Of a stretch of DNA of 64,000 bases, positions 33,401-42,865 are shown one piece after another (position 1 is the stretch's first letter; each line of letters starts with the position of its first letter). Source of the DNA: Steroidobacteraceae bacterium (GTDB lineage: Bacteria > Pseudomonadota > Gammaproteobacteria > Steroidobacterales > Steroidobacteraceae); the NCBI GenBank assembly GCA_019187185.1, contig JABAQU010000003.1:37331-101330 (forward strand). Reading direction: 5' to 3'. The notes below the pieces were generated by a model. The model did not search any database. It worked only from the letters and a program-made list of their open reading frames with translations, and was not told the origin of the DNA. Made by a program: the position numbers and the translations under genes.

Positions 33401-33766
33401 ATGGCGCTCATACTGATCGTGGACGATTCGCCGACTGAAGTGCACGTGTACCAGAAGGCGCTCGAGCGGCACGGCTACAAGACCGCGACCGCGAACGACG
33501 GCGTCGAGGGCGTGCGGATGGCGAAGGAGATCCGGCCGGATCTCATCTTCATGGACATCGTGATGCCGAACATGAACGGCTACCAGGCGACCCGCGCTCT
33601 GTCGAACGATCCGCACACGCGCGCGATCCCGATCGTCATGGTGACCTCGAAGGGCCAGGAGACCGACAAGATCTGGGGGCTGCGGCAGGGAGCCGTCGAC
33701 TACATGGTCAAGCCCGTCTCTCCGGACCAGCTCGTCGCGAAGGCGCAGGCCACCCTTGCCGCCTGA
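33401..33766 (+). CDS. pilH: Pil-Chp response regulator PilH
   Basis: Second CheY-like receiver, 121 residues: LIVDDSPTEVH, LIFMDIVMPNMNGYQATRAL, and KPVSPDQL with the conserved Lys. TSKGQETDKIWGLRQGA is diagnostic for PilH. PilH acts as phosphate sink and in pilus retraction control. I choose the ATG at 33401 because GGGAGA lies at good distance and MALILIVDD fits the family; ATG at 33392 and 33395 are possible. Confidence 0.94.
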   Translation: MALILIVDDSPTEVHVYQKALERHGYKTATANDGVEGVRMAKEIRPDLIFMDIVMPNMNGYQATRALSNDPHTRAIPIVMVTSKGQETDKIWGLRQGAVDYMVKPVSPDQLVAKAQATLAA

Positions 33767-33767
33767 G

Positions 33768-34331
33768 ATGAGCGAGGCGGTCCCACTCAGGAGCCTGCGC
33801 GACCGGCCCTACGAGCTGCTGTCCGAGCTCGAACGGCGCGGGCGCGCCGTCTCGGCCCAGGTGGCGCAGGAAGGCGCGTCGGGGCGGGAGTGGGTCGGCG
33901 TGGCGCTGCGCATGGCGGGGGAGCTGTTCCTCGTCGCGCGCGAAGAAACGCGCGAGGTGCTCGGTGTGCCGGGCGTGCTGACGCGCGTGCCGGGTGCGAA
34001 AAGCTGGGTCCGGGGGCTCGCGAACGTGCGCGGCCAGCTGCTGCCGGTGCTCGACCTGCGGCAGTTCCTCGGCAGCGGCGTGACGCCGGTGACCCGCAAC
34101 GTGCGCATCGTCGTGGCGCATCACCGCGAGATACCCGCGGGCCTGCTGGTCGACGAAGTGCTCGGCTTCCGGCGTTTCGTCGAAGCGGAATTTTCCGGGG
34201 ACGTGCCGCCCACCGTGGTGCGGTGCGAACGTTACCTCGCCGGGACGTTCCGGCGGGGACAGGAACAGTGGCCCGTGCTCAGCGTACGCACGCTGATCGA
34301 GAGCCCCGCGTTCCTGGATGCTGCAGCCTGA
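33768..34331 (+). CDS. pilI: CheW-like adaptor PilI
   Basis: 187 residues. A CheW domain (about 35-175) that couples receptor PilJ to kinase ChpA; visible blocks are VALRMAGELFLVAREETREVL, WVRGLANVRGQLLPVLDLRQFLG and VDEVLGFRRF. It starts one base after the pilH stop and its end overlaps an alternative pilJ start. Confidence 0.93.
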   Translation: MSEAVPLRSLRDRPYELLSELERRGRAVSAQVAQEGASGREWVGVALRMAGELFLVAREETREVLGVPGVLTRVPGAKSWVRGLANVRGQLLPVLDLRQFLGSGVTPVTRNVRIVVAHHREIPAGLLVDEVLGFRRFVEAEFSGDVPPTVVRCERYLAGTFRRGQEQWPVLSVRTLIESPAFLDAAA

Positions 34332-34344
34332 CAATACGAACGCG

Positions 34345-36381
34345 ATGACTACGCACGACAACCCCTCGCTGACACAGGCGGCGAAGAGCCTCGGCAATCA
34401 TGCCGCCGTCGCCGGCGCGCTGGCACTCGCTGCGGTGCTCGCCTGGTACTTCCTCGCCGGCAGCGCAGCGCCGGGCAGCGGCGGCGCGGCCGGCGCCCTG
34501 CAAGGCGTCGCATTGGACGCCGGTGCCGCGGCACGTGGCGACGCCGTAGCGCTGCGCTCGGTCGCCGACAACGTCGCCGCGCTCGCCAAGGCCGCCAGGT
34601 CCGACTCGCAAGCGGCCTGGGTGCGCGACAAGCGCTGGGCCAGCGTGCAGACCGACGCCGCCGCGCTCGGCCAGGCGTCACCCACACTGACCGGGGCGGC
34701 CGCGGCGGCACGCATCGTGCGCGAGACGGCGCCCGCGATGGCCGACGACCTCGCGCGCATGCAGAGTGCCGTGCCGGGCGCCGCGTCGAGCGCGGTGATC
34801 GGGCGGCCGCTCGATCTGTCGGCCACGGCGCTCGCGCGCATCGAACTCGATGTCGGCCGCCTCGTCGCCGTGACCGGCGACAGCGCGGCGATTGCCGAAC
34901 GCCTCGCCGAAAATGCCGACTACGTGGGCAAGGTCGTCAAGGGGCTCGCCGGCGCCGATGCGAGCCTCGGGCTGCCGCGTGCCTCGGGCGCCGAGGCGGA
35001 ACGCCGCGCGCACGCACTCGCCGAAGAACTCGATACGCTCACTGCGGCGATCGGCCGCGTGGTCGCCGCCTCGTCGGCACTCGCTTCGGGCAAGGGCACC
35101 GGTGAACGCCTGGCCGCCAACGCGCGCGCGCTCGGCATGCTCGCCGCCGGAGCAGGGGGTGCGGGCGGGGTCGCACGCTGGCTGCCGATCGTGCTCGGAC
35201 TCGCGGCGCTCGTGCCGCTCGCGCTGCTTCTCCTGAAGCTCGCCGGCCTGCGCAAGGGAGTGGAGCGCCAGGGGCTGCTTGCCGAATCGCAGGCGCGCGA
35301 CAACGATCGCAACCAGCAGGCGATCCTGAGGTTGCTCGACGAACTGTCGAGCCTCGCCGACGGCGATCTCACGGTGCAGGCGACCGTCACCGAGGACATC
35401 ACCGGCGCGATCGCCGACTCGATCAACTATGCGATCGAGGCGCTGCGCGGCCTCGTCACGACGATCAACCAGTCCTCGATCCATCTCGACAGCGCGACCC
35501 GCCAGACGCAGGCGCTCTCGCAGCACCTCGCCAAGGCGAGCAGCGCGCAGTCGAAGCAGATCGCCTCCGCGTCGGAATCCGCCGGCGCGATGGCGTCGAA
35601 CACCGAGGAGATTTCCGGCAATGCCGAGCGCGCGTCCGACGTCGCGCGCCATTCGGTCGATGTCGCGCACAAGGGCGGAGACGCCGTGCGCCGCACGATC
35701 GACGGCATGAACACGATCCGCGAGACGATCCAGGAAACGAGCAAGCGCATCAAGCGCCTCGGCGAGAGCTCGCAGGAGATCGGCAACATCGTCGAGCTGA
35801 TCAACGACATCGCCGAGCAGACCAACATCCTCGCGCTGAATGCGTCGATCCAGGCCTCGATGGCGGGCGACGCGGGCCGCGGTTTCGCGGTCGTCGCCGA
35901 CGAGGTGCAGCGACTCGCCGAGCGCGCCGCGCTCGCCACCAAGCAGATCGAAGTGCTGGTGCGCACGATCCAGACCGACACGAACGAGGCCGTCGTCTCG
36001 ATGGAGCGCAGCACCACCGACGTGGTGGGCGGTGCGCTGCTCGCCGAGAACGCCGGCGCCGCGCTCGAGGAGATCGAGCAGGTGTCGAACCAGATCGCGA
36101 GCCTCGTGCAGAACATCTCCGGCAGTTCGCGCCAGCAGGCCGGCTCGGCGCTCAGCATCGCGAAGAACCTGCAGGTGCTGCGCGAGATCAGCGCGCAGAC
36201 CGCCGAGTCGACCAGTGCGAACTCGGTGGCCATCGCGAAGCTCGCGGAGCTGTCGGCCGGCATGCGCAAGGCGGCCGCCGGATTCCGCCTGCCGGGCGCG
36301 CCCGATCCGGGCATGGCCATGCGCGGCCTCAAGAATCCGGCGGTGCCCGTGGAGCCGGCACGGCGGGCGAGGGCGAGCTGA
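34345..36381 (+). CDS. pilJ: Methyl-accepting chemotaxis-like receptor PilJ
   Basis: 678 residues. One N-terminal transmembrane segment (AVAGALALAAVLAWYFLAG), a periplasmic helical domain to about residue 275, a second transmembrane segment (LPIVLGLAALVPLALLLLKL), a HAMP-like linker and a cytoplasmic signalling domain with the hairpin tip EQTNILALNASIQASMAG. Senses surface contact through pili in Pseudomonas. Start uncertain: ATG 34345 gives MTTHDNPSL; an ATG at 34318 within pilI is in frame. Confidence 0.94.
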   Translation: MTTHDNPSLTQAAKSLGNHAAVAGALALAAVLAWYFLAGSAAPGSGGAAGALQGVALDAGAAARGDAVALRSVADNVAALAKAARSDSQAAWVRDKRWASVQTDAAALGQASPTLTGAAAAARIVRETAPAMADDLARMQSAVPGAASSAVIGRPLDLSATALARIELDVGRLVAVTGDSAAIAERLAENADYVGKVVKGLAGADASLGLPRASGAEAERRAHALAEELDTLTAAIGRVVAASSALASGKGTGERLAANARALGMLAAGAGGAGGVARWLPIVLGLAALVPLALLLLKLAGLRKGVERQGLLAESQARDNDRNQQAILRLLDELSSLADGDLTVQATVTEDITGAIADSINYAIEALRGLVTTINQSSIHLDSATRQTQALSQHLAKASSAQSKQIASASESAGAMASNTEEISGNAERASDVARHSVDVAHKGGDAVRRTIDGMNTIRETIQETSKRIKRLGESSQEIGNIVELINDIAEQTNILALNASIQASMAGDAGRGFAVVADEVQRLAERAALATKQIEVLVRTIQTDTNEAVVSMERSTTDVVGGALLAENAGAALEEIEQVSNQIASLVQNISGSSRQQAGSALSIAKNLQVLREISAQTAESTSANSVAIAKLAELSAGMRKAAAGFRLPGAPDPGMAMRGLKNPAVPVEPARRARAS

Positions 36382-36385
36382 AGCG

Positions 36386-39300
36386 ATGACGGAAATTGCC
36401 ACCCAGACCCTCGATCTCGTCGGGCGCGAGGTGAACGCGAGCCTCGGCGAGGCCCGCACGGCCGTCGAGACCTTCGTCGAGCAGCCGGACAATGTCGCGC
36501 TGCTCGAGCGCGTCGCCGCGGACCTGCACCAGGTGCAGGGCGTGCTGCGCATGATCGAGATCTACGGCGCGGCGCTGCTCGCGGAGGAGATGGAGCAGGT
36601 CACGCGCTATCTGGTCGCGACATCGGCCGAGCACAAGAACCAGGCCGAATCGCTCGATGCGCTGCTGCGCGCGATGGTGCAGCTGCCGGGCTATCTCGAG
36701 CGGGTGATCGCCGGCGGCCGCGACCTCGCGCTCGTGCTGCTGCCGCTGCTGAATGACCTGCGCGCCGTGCGGGGCAGCCCGCTGCTGTCGGAAGGCACGC
36801 TGCTGCTGCTCAACCTCAAGTCCGACCGGCAGGCGACCCCGGTCGCGCCTGCGCCGGGCGAGCAGCCGCTGACGATCGAGCAGTGGGCGCGCCGGCTGCG
36901 CGCGCGCTTCCAGGTGGGTCTCATCGGCTGGATCCGCGGCGAGCGCATCGACCAGAACCTCGAAATCCTCGCGGCGGTCGCGCACAAGATCGAGCAGGTG
37001 GCGAGCCGCCAGCCGGTCTTCCAGCTCTGGTGGGTCACCGGCGCGCTGATCGAGGCGCTGCGCGAGCGCGGCCTCGAGGGAGGCGTGTCGATCAAGCGCC
37101 TGCTCGGTCTCGCCGACCGCGAGATCAAGCGGCTCTACGAAGAGGGTGAGCCGCGCTACTGCCAGAACCCGCCCGTCGAGCTGCTGAACAATCTCCTCTA
37201 TTACATCGCGCGCGCCGAATCCACGGGCCCCAAGGTGTCGGCGGTGCGCGCCTCGTTCCGGCTCGGCGACCTGTTGCCGGTCGACGAAGCCGTCGAGCAG
37301 GAACGCGAGAGCCTGTCCGCGCCGAGCGTCAAGCTGATGCGCACCGTGGGCGCGGCCATCCGCGAAGACCTCGCGAAGGTCAAGGATGTGCTCGACATCT
37401 TCGTGCGCCGCGGCGGCGGCCAGGCCGCCGAGCTCGGCCCGCAGGTCGAACTGCTGCGCAAGATCGGTGACACGCTCGGCGTGCTCGGCCTCGGCGAGTT
37501 GCGCTCGCGGGTGCAGGGCGAGATCGGCCGGCTCGAGGCGATCGTCTCGGGCGCTGCGCAGGTCGACGACGCGACGCTGATCGAAATCGCCTCGACGCTG
37601 ATCGGGGTCGAAGACCATCTCGACGACCAGCTCGTCGGCATGATCGTGCCGAAGGCGAAAGGTACCGCCGAGACGCCCGGCGACGACAGCGACTTCCAGC
37701 AGGTACAGGCCGCGGTACTGCGCGAGTGCATGCTCAATCTCGCGCGCGTGAAGGAAGCCGTCGCACAGAGTGTCGGCGGCACGCTCGACACCGCGGGCCT
37801 CGACAGCTGGACCGAACTCGTGCGCGGCATCAAGGCCGGGCTCGTGATGCTCGGTCGCACGCGGGCCGTCGAGGTGATCGACGGCATCGCCACGCACCTG
37901 AAGCGCGTGATGCGCCCCGGTGTGCCGTCGCTGCCTACTCACCTGCTCGACCGGCTCGCCGATGCGATCGTGAGCGTCGAGTACTACATGGAGACGCTGC
38001 AGGCGCGGCGCAGCGAGCCGTTCTACATGCTCGACAACGCGCAGGCCTGCCTCGATGCGCTCGCTGCCGAGCCCGAGCCCGCGGTGCCGACCGTGCCGCC
38101 GCTCGGCGAAACGACATTCGCGCGCACGCTGCGCATCGCGCCGCCGACCACCGCGAGCGGCGCCTATCGCGTGATCCACGGCGCCGATGGCGACACCGGC
38201 GTGTCGCGCGATCTCGCCGCGACCGACGCGCCGGGCGGCGCACCGCCGACTCTCGCGCCGGTGCCGCTGAGCCCCCCGCCCGCGGTGCTCGCCGACCCGG
38301 AGCTCGTCACGCTCTTCATAGAGGAGGCGGGCGAGGAAGTGGCGAAAATCGCGCGGGAGTTCCCGCGCTGGGACGAGAACCCGCTCGAGGACGCAGCGCT
38401 CTCGACCGTGCGGCGCTCGTTCCATACGCTCAAGGGCAGCGGCCGCATGGTCGGCGCGCGCGAGATGGCCGAGTTCTCGTGGTCGATCGAGAACCTGCTG
38501 AACCGGTTGATCGACAAGACCCTGACCCGCACCCCGGAGATCCTCGCCACATTGCGCGACGGTGTGCAGGCCCTGCCCCAGTTGCTCGAGGCGCTCGAGA
38601 AAGGGTCCGCCTGCACGATCGATACCGCGCCCGTCATCGCCCGGGCGCATGCGCTCGCCGCGAGGCAGGAAAGCGACACGGGGCGCGCGGACGGTGGCGA
38701 TACCACCGCGGCGCTGCAGGTCACGGCGACGGGCATGGCCCGCATGGGGCCCGACGCGATTGCCGCAGCGAAGGTATCCGCGGCGCCGCCGGAATCGCCC
38801 GACAGTGACCCGGCGCTGCGCGAAATCTTCAGCCGCGAGACGGCCGCCCACATCGCAACGATGCGCGCCTGGCTCGCCGGTGAGCGCGATCGCCCGGCAC
38901 CGCATGTCCTCGCCGAGGATGCCTACCGGGCCTGCCACACGCTGAGCGGCAGCTCGAAGGCCGCGGTTGCCCGACACGGGATCCGCCTCGCCGGCCCGCT
39001 CGATCACTGGCTGCGCAAGTCGTTCGACAGTGGCGTCGGCCTCGCCGCCGACGATCTCGCGCTCGTCGGCGATTGCATGCAGGCGATGGAGGGAGTGGCG
39101 GGTCACCTCGACGAAGCGACCGGGTTTTTCCAGACCCACGATCAACTGCGGGCCCGCATCGCCCGCGCCGAGTCGGCGCTCGATCACCGCATCGCCGAGG
39201 CGGCTGCCGCCGCGGCCGAGGCCGAGCGCGTGGCCAGCCTGCCGCCGCAACCAGCCCCGCCGGCACTCGCGGCCGACTACGACCCCGAGATCGCGGGCAT

Positions 39301-41857
39301 CTTCGCGGAAGAGGCGAGCGAGCTGATCGAGAATGCCGAGCGCGCGCTGCAGGCCTTCGCGGGCGATCGGGCCAACGGTGCGCACCTCGATGCGCTGAAG
39401 CGGCCGCTGCACACGATCAAGGGCGGGGCGCGAATGGCCGGCGTGATCGCCATGGGCGATTTCGCGCACGAACTCGAGACGCTCGTCGGCCAGATCGAAC
39501 TCGGCAGCATCCCGGCCGATGACGCGGCGCACGGGGTGCTGGTCGCGAGCCTCGATGAAATCGCGCGCATGCGCGATGCGATTGTCGGCGGCCAGGGTGT
39601 CGCGCGTGCCGATGAGCTGATCGCGCGCATCCATGCGCTCGATCCGTCGCGCGCGAAGGCCGCGCCGGCGGCTGTTGCGGCACCGCCCATTCCGGTCGAT
39701 GTGCCGCCGGTGCAGGTGGCGCCGGCGTCCGTCGCGGCGCCGCAACCTGCCGGGCCGGAGCCGGCAGAGATCGAGATCGTCCTGCCGACGTCGCTCGACA
39801 GCGATGAACCCGAACCCGCACCCGCACCCGCATCCCCTGCACCCGGGATCGCACCCGCGCCTGCGCCCGTCGCGGCGCCCGCGGTCGCGATGCGCCCCGC
39901 CGAGGCTCCGCCGCCGACCTTCGGCCCGTCGCCGCAGGTTCCGGGTTTCGTCGATGCGCCGGCGCCGCCGGCGCCCGTGCCGCCCGGCCGCGAGCCGAGC
40001 GTGCAGGGCGAGCGCCCGGAGCTCGCGCGCGTCGATGCCGAGCTGCTGGACCAGCTCCTCAACTATTCCGGCGAGGTCAGCATCGGCCGCGCGCGGCTCG
40101 AGCAGCAGATCGCGTCGATCGACTTCAACCTCGCCGAACTGTCGCGCACTGTCACGCGCCTGAAGGAGCAGCTGCGCAAGCTCGAGATCGAGACCGAATC
40201 GCAGATCCTGCACACGCACGAGGACGAGGCGGGCCATCGCGCCGAGTTCGATCCGCTCGAGCTCGACCGGTACTCGACGATCCAGCAGTACTCGCGCGGC
40301 CTTGCCGAGACCGCGAGCGACGTCGCGAGCATCCAGCAGCTGCTCGAGACGCTGACGCAGGACACGCAGAACCTGCTGCAGCACCAGGCGCGCACGATCA
40401 CCGAGCTGCAGAACGGGCTCATGCGCACGCGCATGGTGCCGTTCCAGCGCCACGTGCAGCGCCTCGCGCGCATCGTGCGCCAGGCGGCCAGCGACACGCG
40501 CAAGCGCGCCGAACTGATCGTCGAGGGCGCATCCGGCGAGCTCGACCGGCAGGTGCTCGAGCGCATGCTGCCGCCGTTCGAGCACATCCTGCGCAACGCG
40601 GTTTCCCACGGCATCGAAGCGCCGGACGAGCGCGCCGCACGCGGCAAGCCCGAGACCGGGCGCATTACCCTCGCGCTGCGCCGTGAAGGCGCGGAAGTGA
40701 TCGTGCAGGTGAGCGACGACGGCGCCGGCATGAACCTGAAGGCGATCCGCGACAAGGGGCACGCGCTCGGGCTCATCCGTCCGGGCCAGACGCTCTCCGA
40801 CGACGACGTGATGCAGCTCGTGCTCGAGCCGGGGTTCTCGACTGCCGGCAAGGTGACGCAGCATTCCGGCCGCGGCGTCGGCATGGACGTCGTCGCCGAC
40901 AGCGTCAAGAAGCTCGGCGGCGCGCTGCACATGGAAACGAAGGAGGGCGAGGGCACCTCGTTCACGATCCGCCTGCCGTTCACGCTCGCAATCAGCCACG
41001 CGCTCGTCGTGCGCACGGGCGACGAGTTCTACGCGCTGCCGCTCACCACCGTCGAAGGCGTGGTGCGGCTCACCAAGGGTGAGGTCACGGCGCACCTCGG
41101 CTCGGATGCGGCGCCGTTCGAGCACAACGGCCAGCGGTTCCGGTTCCAGCCGCTCGCGAGCTACGTGGGCCTCGAGCCCTCACCGCTGCCGGAGCAGGAC
41201 GTGACGATCCCGGTGATCCTCGTGCGCGCCGGCGAGCATTCGACCGGCCTGATCGCCGACGAACTGGTCGGCAGCCGCGAGATCGTCGTCAAATCGGTCG
41301 GCCCGCAGATCTCGGCGATCCGCGGCATCTCGGGCGCGACGATCCTCGGCGACGGCCGCATCGTCGTGATTCTCGACATCAATGCGCTGGTGCGCGCCGA
41401 ATGGCGTGGGCGCACCGAGCCCGTCGTGCCGCGCGACCGCGCCGACAAGCGCCTGCTCGCGCTCGTGGTCGACGACTCGATCACCGTGCGCCGGGTCACG
41501 CAGCGCCTGCTCGAGCGCAACGGCATGCGTGTCATCACCGCGCGCGACGGCGTGGATGCAATCGAGGTGCTGCAGGACCAGCAGCCCGACATCATTCTGC
41601 TCGACATCGAGATGCCGCGCATGGACGGCTATGAGGTCGCGGCGCACGTGCGTTCGGACGCGCGCCTGAAGGACATCCCGATCATCATGATCACCTCGCG
41701 CGTGGGCGACAAGCACCGCGCGCGCGCGATCGAGATCGGTGTCGACGACTACCTCGGCAAGCCCTACCAGGAGGCGCAGCTCCTCGAGGCGATCGAGCCG
41801 CTCGTCGCGCGGCGTCGTGAACCCGCGGTCGCCTCGGGCGGGGGCGGGAGGCGCTAG
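36386..41857 (+). CDS. chpA: Hybrid histidine kinase ChpA (CheA-like)
   Basis: 1823 residues. Multi-domain CheA of the twitching pathway: degenerate HPt-like N-terminal parts, then three HPt domains with phospho-His at about residues 680 (FHTLKGSGR), 851 (CHTLSGSSK) and 1009 (LHTIKGGAR). A Pro/Ala-rich linker, a dimerisation region, an ATPase domain (ILRNAVSHGIE, SGRGVGMDVV, GEGTSFTIRLPF) and a CheW domain follow. A C-terminal receiver carries Asp1740 in LLDIEMPRMDG. Phosphorylates PilG and PilH. Starts four bases after pilJ, with no pilK between; Pseudomonas ChpA has more phosphotransfer domains. Confidence 0.95.
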   Translation: MTEIATQTLDLVGREVNASLGEARTAVETFVEQPDNVALLERVAADLHQVQGVLRMIEIYGAALLAEEMEQVTRYLVATSAEHKNQAESLDALLRAMVQLPGYLERVIAGGRDLALVLLPLLNDLRAVRGSPLLSEGTLLLLNLKSDRQATPVAPAPGEQPLTIEQWARRLRARFQVGLIGWIRGERIDQNLEILAAVAHKIEQVASRQPVFQLWWVTGALIEALRERGLEGGVSIKRLLGLADREIKRLYEEGEPRYCQNPPVELLNNLLYYIARAESTGPKVSAVRASFRLGDLLPVDEAVEQERESLSAPSVKLMRTVGAAIREDLAKVKDVLDIFVRRGGGQAAELGPQVELLRKIGDTLGVLGLGELRSRVQGEIGRLEAIVSGAAQVDDATLIEIASTLIGVEDHLDDQLVGMIVPKAKGTAETPGDDSDFQQVQAAVLRECMLNLARVKEAVAQSVGGTLDTAGLDSWTELVRGIKAGLVMLGRTRAVEVIDGIATHLKRVMRPGVPSLPTHLLDRLADAIVSVEYYMETLQARRSEPFYMLDNAQACLDALAAEPEPAVPTVPPLGETTFARTLRIAPPTTASGAYRVIHGADGDTGVSRDLAATDAPGGAPPTLAPVPLSPPPAVLADPELVTLFIEEAGEEVAKIAREFPRWDENPLEDAALSTVRRSFHTLKGSGRMVGAREMAEFSWSIENLLNRLIDKTLTRTPEILATLRDGVQALPQLLEALEKGSACTIDTAPVIARAHALAARQESDTGRADGGDTTAALQVTATGMARMGPDAIAAAKVSAAPPESPDSDPALREIFSRETAAHIATMRAWLAGERDRPAPHVLAEDAYRACHTLSGSSKAAVARHGIRLAGPLDHWLRKSFDSGVGLAADDLALVGDCMQAMEGVAGHLDEATGFFQTHDQLRARIARAESALDHRIAEAAAAAAEAERVASLPPQPAPPALAADYDPEIAGIFAEEASELIENAERALQAFAGDRANGAHLDALKRPLHTIKGGARMAGVIAMGDFAHELETLVGQIELGSIPADDAAHGVLVASLDEIARMRDAIVGGQGVARADELIARIHALDPSRAKAAPAAVAAPPIPVDVPPVQVAPASVAAPQPAGPEPAEIEIVLPTSLDSDEPEPAPAPASPAPGIAPAPAPVAAPAVAMRPAEAPPPTFGPSPQVPGFVDAPAPPAPVPPGREPSVQGERPELARVDAELLDQLLNYSGEVSIGRARLEQQIASIDFNLAELSRTVTRLKEQLRKLEIETESQILHTHEDEAGHRAEFDPLELDRYSTIQQYSRGLAETASDVASIQQLLETLTQDTQNLLQHQARTITELQNGLMRTRMVPFQRHVQRLARIVRQAASDTRKRAELIVEGASGELDRQVLERMLPPFEHILRNAVSHGIEAPDERAARGKPETGRITLALRREGAEVIVQVSDDGAGMNLKAIRDKGHALGLIRPGQTLSDDDVMQLVLEPGFSTAGKVTQHSGRGVGMDVVADSVKKLGGALHMETKEGEGTSFTIRLPFTLAISHALVVRTGDEFYALPLTTVEGVVRLTKGEVTAHLGSDAAPFEHNGQRFRFQPLASYVGLEPSPLPEQDVTIPVILVRAGEHSTGLIADELVGSREIVVKSVGPQISAIRGISGATILGDGRIVVILDINALVRAEWRGRTEPVVPRDRADKRLLALVVDDSITVRRVTQRLLERNGMRVITARDGVDAIEVLQDQQPDIILLDIEMPRMDGYEVAAHVRSDARLKDIPIIMITSRVGDKHRARAIEIGVDDYLGKPYQEAQLLEAIEPLVARRREPAVASGGGGRR

Positions 41858-41859
41858 CC

Positions 41860-42333
41860 GTGGCCGAGCGTGTCAGCGAGATCTACAGTCTCCTCGTGCC
41901 GCTCGTCGATGGGCGGCTCATCGTGCCGCGCGCCTGCGTCGCCGAAGTGATCGGCTTCCAGCCGCCGGCCGAGATGGCGGGCGCGCCTCCGTGGTACCTC
42001 GGCACGGTGCCGTGGAATGGCCGCACCATTCCGCTCGTCTCGTTCGAGGGCACGTGCAACCAGGGCATCCCGCCCGCGACGGGCCGCAGCCGCATCGTCG
42101 TGTTCCATTGCCTCGGTTCGCGCGTCGAGGGCGGCTACTTCGGACTCGTCTCGCAGGGCTTCCCGCAACTCGTGCGCGTCAGCTCCGACGTCGTGCGCCC
42201 CGACCATACGCGCTCGTTCCCCGAGCGCCATCCGGTGATCTGCCAGGTGCGCATGATCAACGAAGTGCCGCTCGTCCCCGACATCGAGATGCTCGAGGAG
42301 ATGATCGCGGAGGAGACGTCCGTCGCGGCCTGA
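41860..42333 (+). CDS. chpC: CheW-like protein ChpC
   Basis: 157 residues from GTG. A CheW domain: YSLLVPLVDGRLIVPRACVAEVIG, WYLGTVPWNGRTIPLVSFE and GYFGLVSQGFPQLVRV. In Pseudomonas ChpC is an alternative adaptor linking other receptors to ChpA. It follows chpA by two bases; chpB (methylesterase), which normally lies between, is absent. A 75-bp palindrome starts right after its stop. Confidence 0.92.
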   Translation: MAERVSEIYSLLVPLVDGRLIVPRACVAEVIGFQPPAEMAGAPPWYLGTVPWNGRTIPLVSFEGTCNQGIPPATGRSRIVVFHCLGSRVEGGYFGLVSQGFPQLVRVSSDVVRPDHTRSFPERHPVICQVRMINEVPLVPDIEMLEEMIAEETSVAA

Positions 42334-42334
42334 A

Positions 42335-42409
42335 TGGTGCCGGGTTTTCGGTTATTCGGTTATTGCGCGCCAACGGCGCAATAACCGAATAACCGAAAAC
42401 CCGGCACCA
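42335..42409. repeat. 75-bp palindromic element, copy 1
   Basis: A perfect 34-bp inverted repeat (42335-42368 with 42376-42409) with a seven-base loop, one base after the chpC stop. Each arm holds the direct motif GGTTATTC/GGTTATT (TTCGGTTAT twice). It sits between convergent chpC and the HxlR gene, so it can end both transcripts. A near-identical element of the same length lies at 63536-63610. It is likely a dispersed repetitive palindrome. Confidence 0.85.
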
Positions 42410-42420
42410 GTTCCCCGTTC

Positions 42421-42750
42421 CTACCTCAGTTCGCGGTCGAGCGCGGCGATGCGCTCGAGGATGTCGCCGAAGCGTCGTCCGAGCGGCGTCAGCCGGTATT
42501 CGACGTGCGGCGGCACTTCGGCAAACACTTCGCGCTCGATCAGCCCGAAGCGCAGCAGCTTGCGCAGGCGTTCGTTCAGCACTTTCGCGGTGAGGCCCGG
42601 CACGCCGCGCTGCATCGCGCCCGGCCGCGCGACGCCGCGCGCCACGAGGTCGAGCACGATCAGCGACCACTTGCAGCCGACGATGTCCTCCACCATGCGC
42701 GCCACCGGCGGCGGTGCAGTCGCGGATTTTCTTTTCCCGAGCGTAGCCAT
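42421..42750 (-). CDS. HxlR-family transcriptional regulator
   Basis: 109 residues. A winged-helix regulator with VGCKWSLIVLDLVARG, PGLTAKVLNERLRKLLRFGLIERE and EYRLTPLGRRFGDIL, the marks of the HxlR/MarR-like family. It diverges from the cytochrome P460 gene, which it may control. The ATG at 42750 is chosen. Most family members sense redox or reactive aldehydes; this one has a conserved-position Cys before KWS. Confidence 0.9.
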   Translation of the reverse strand: MATLGKRKSATAPPPVARMVEDIVGCKWSLIVLDLVARGVARPGAMQRGVPGLTAKVLNERLRKLLRFGLIEREVFAEVPPHVEYRLTPLGRRFGDILERIAALDRELR

Positions 42751-42757
42751 CAATTTG

Positions 42758-42789
42758 CACCGAAAGGTGAGCTAGGCACCGCGGGGTGC
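42758..42789. promoter_or_regulatory. Inverted repeats between hxlR and cytochrome P460 genes
   Basis: CACC-GAAA-GGTG (42758-42769) and GCACC-GCGG-GGTGC (42776-42789) lie in the shared upstream region. They are candidate HxlR operators, by position only. Confidence 0.3.
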
Positions 42790-42865
42790 AGACTTCTGCG
42801 CCCGCGCGATCGTGCCTAGATTGTCACGCACCGGGCCGACATGGCCAGCACCAGGGAGACCCTCG

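Noticed and set aside
36329..41125. 1598-codon open frame opposite chpA
   Set aside because: Composition is Arg/His/Ala-rich with no domain; it mirrors the codon use of chpA on the other strand.
42335..42409. CRISPR-type repeat
   Set aside because: Single palindromes at two distant sites, no spacer array and no cas genes.
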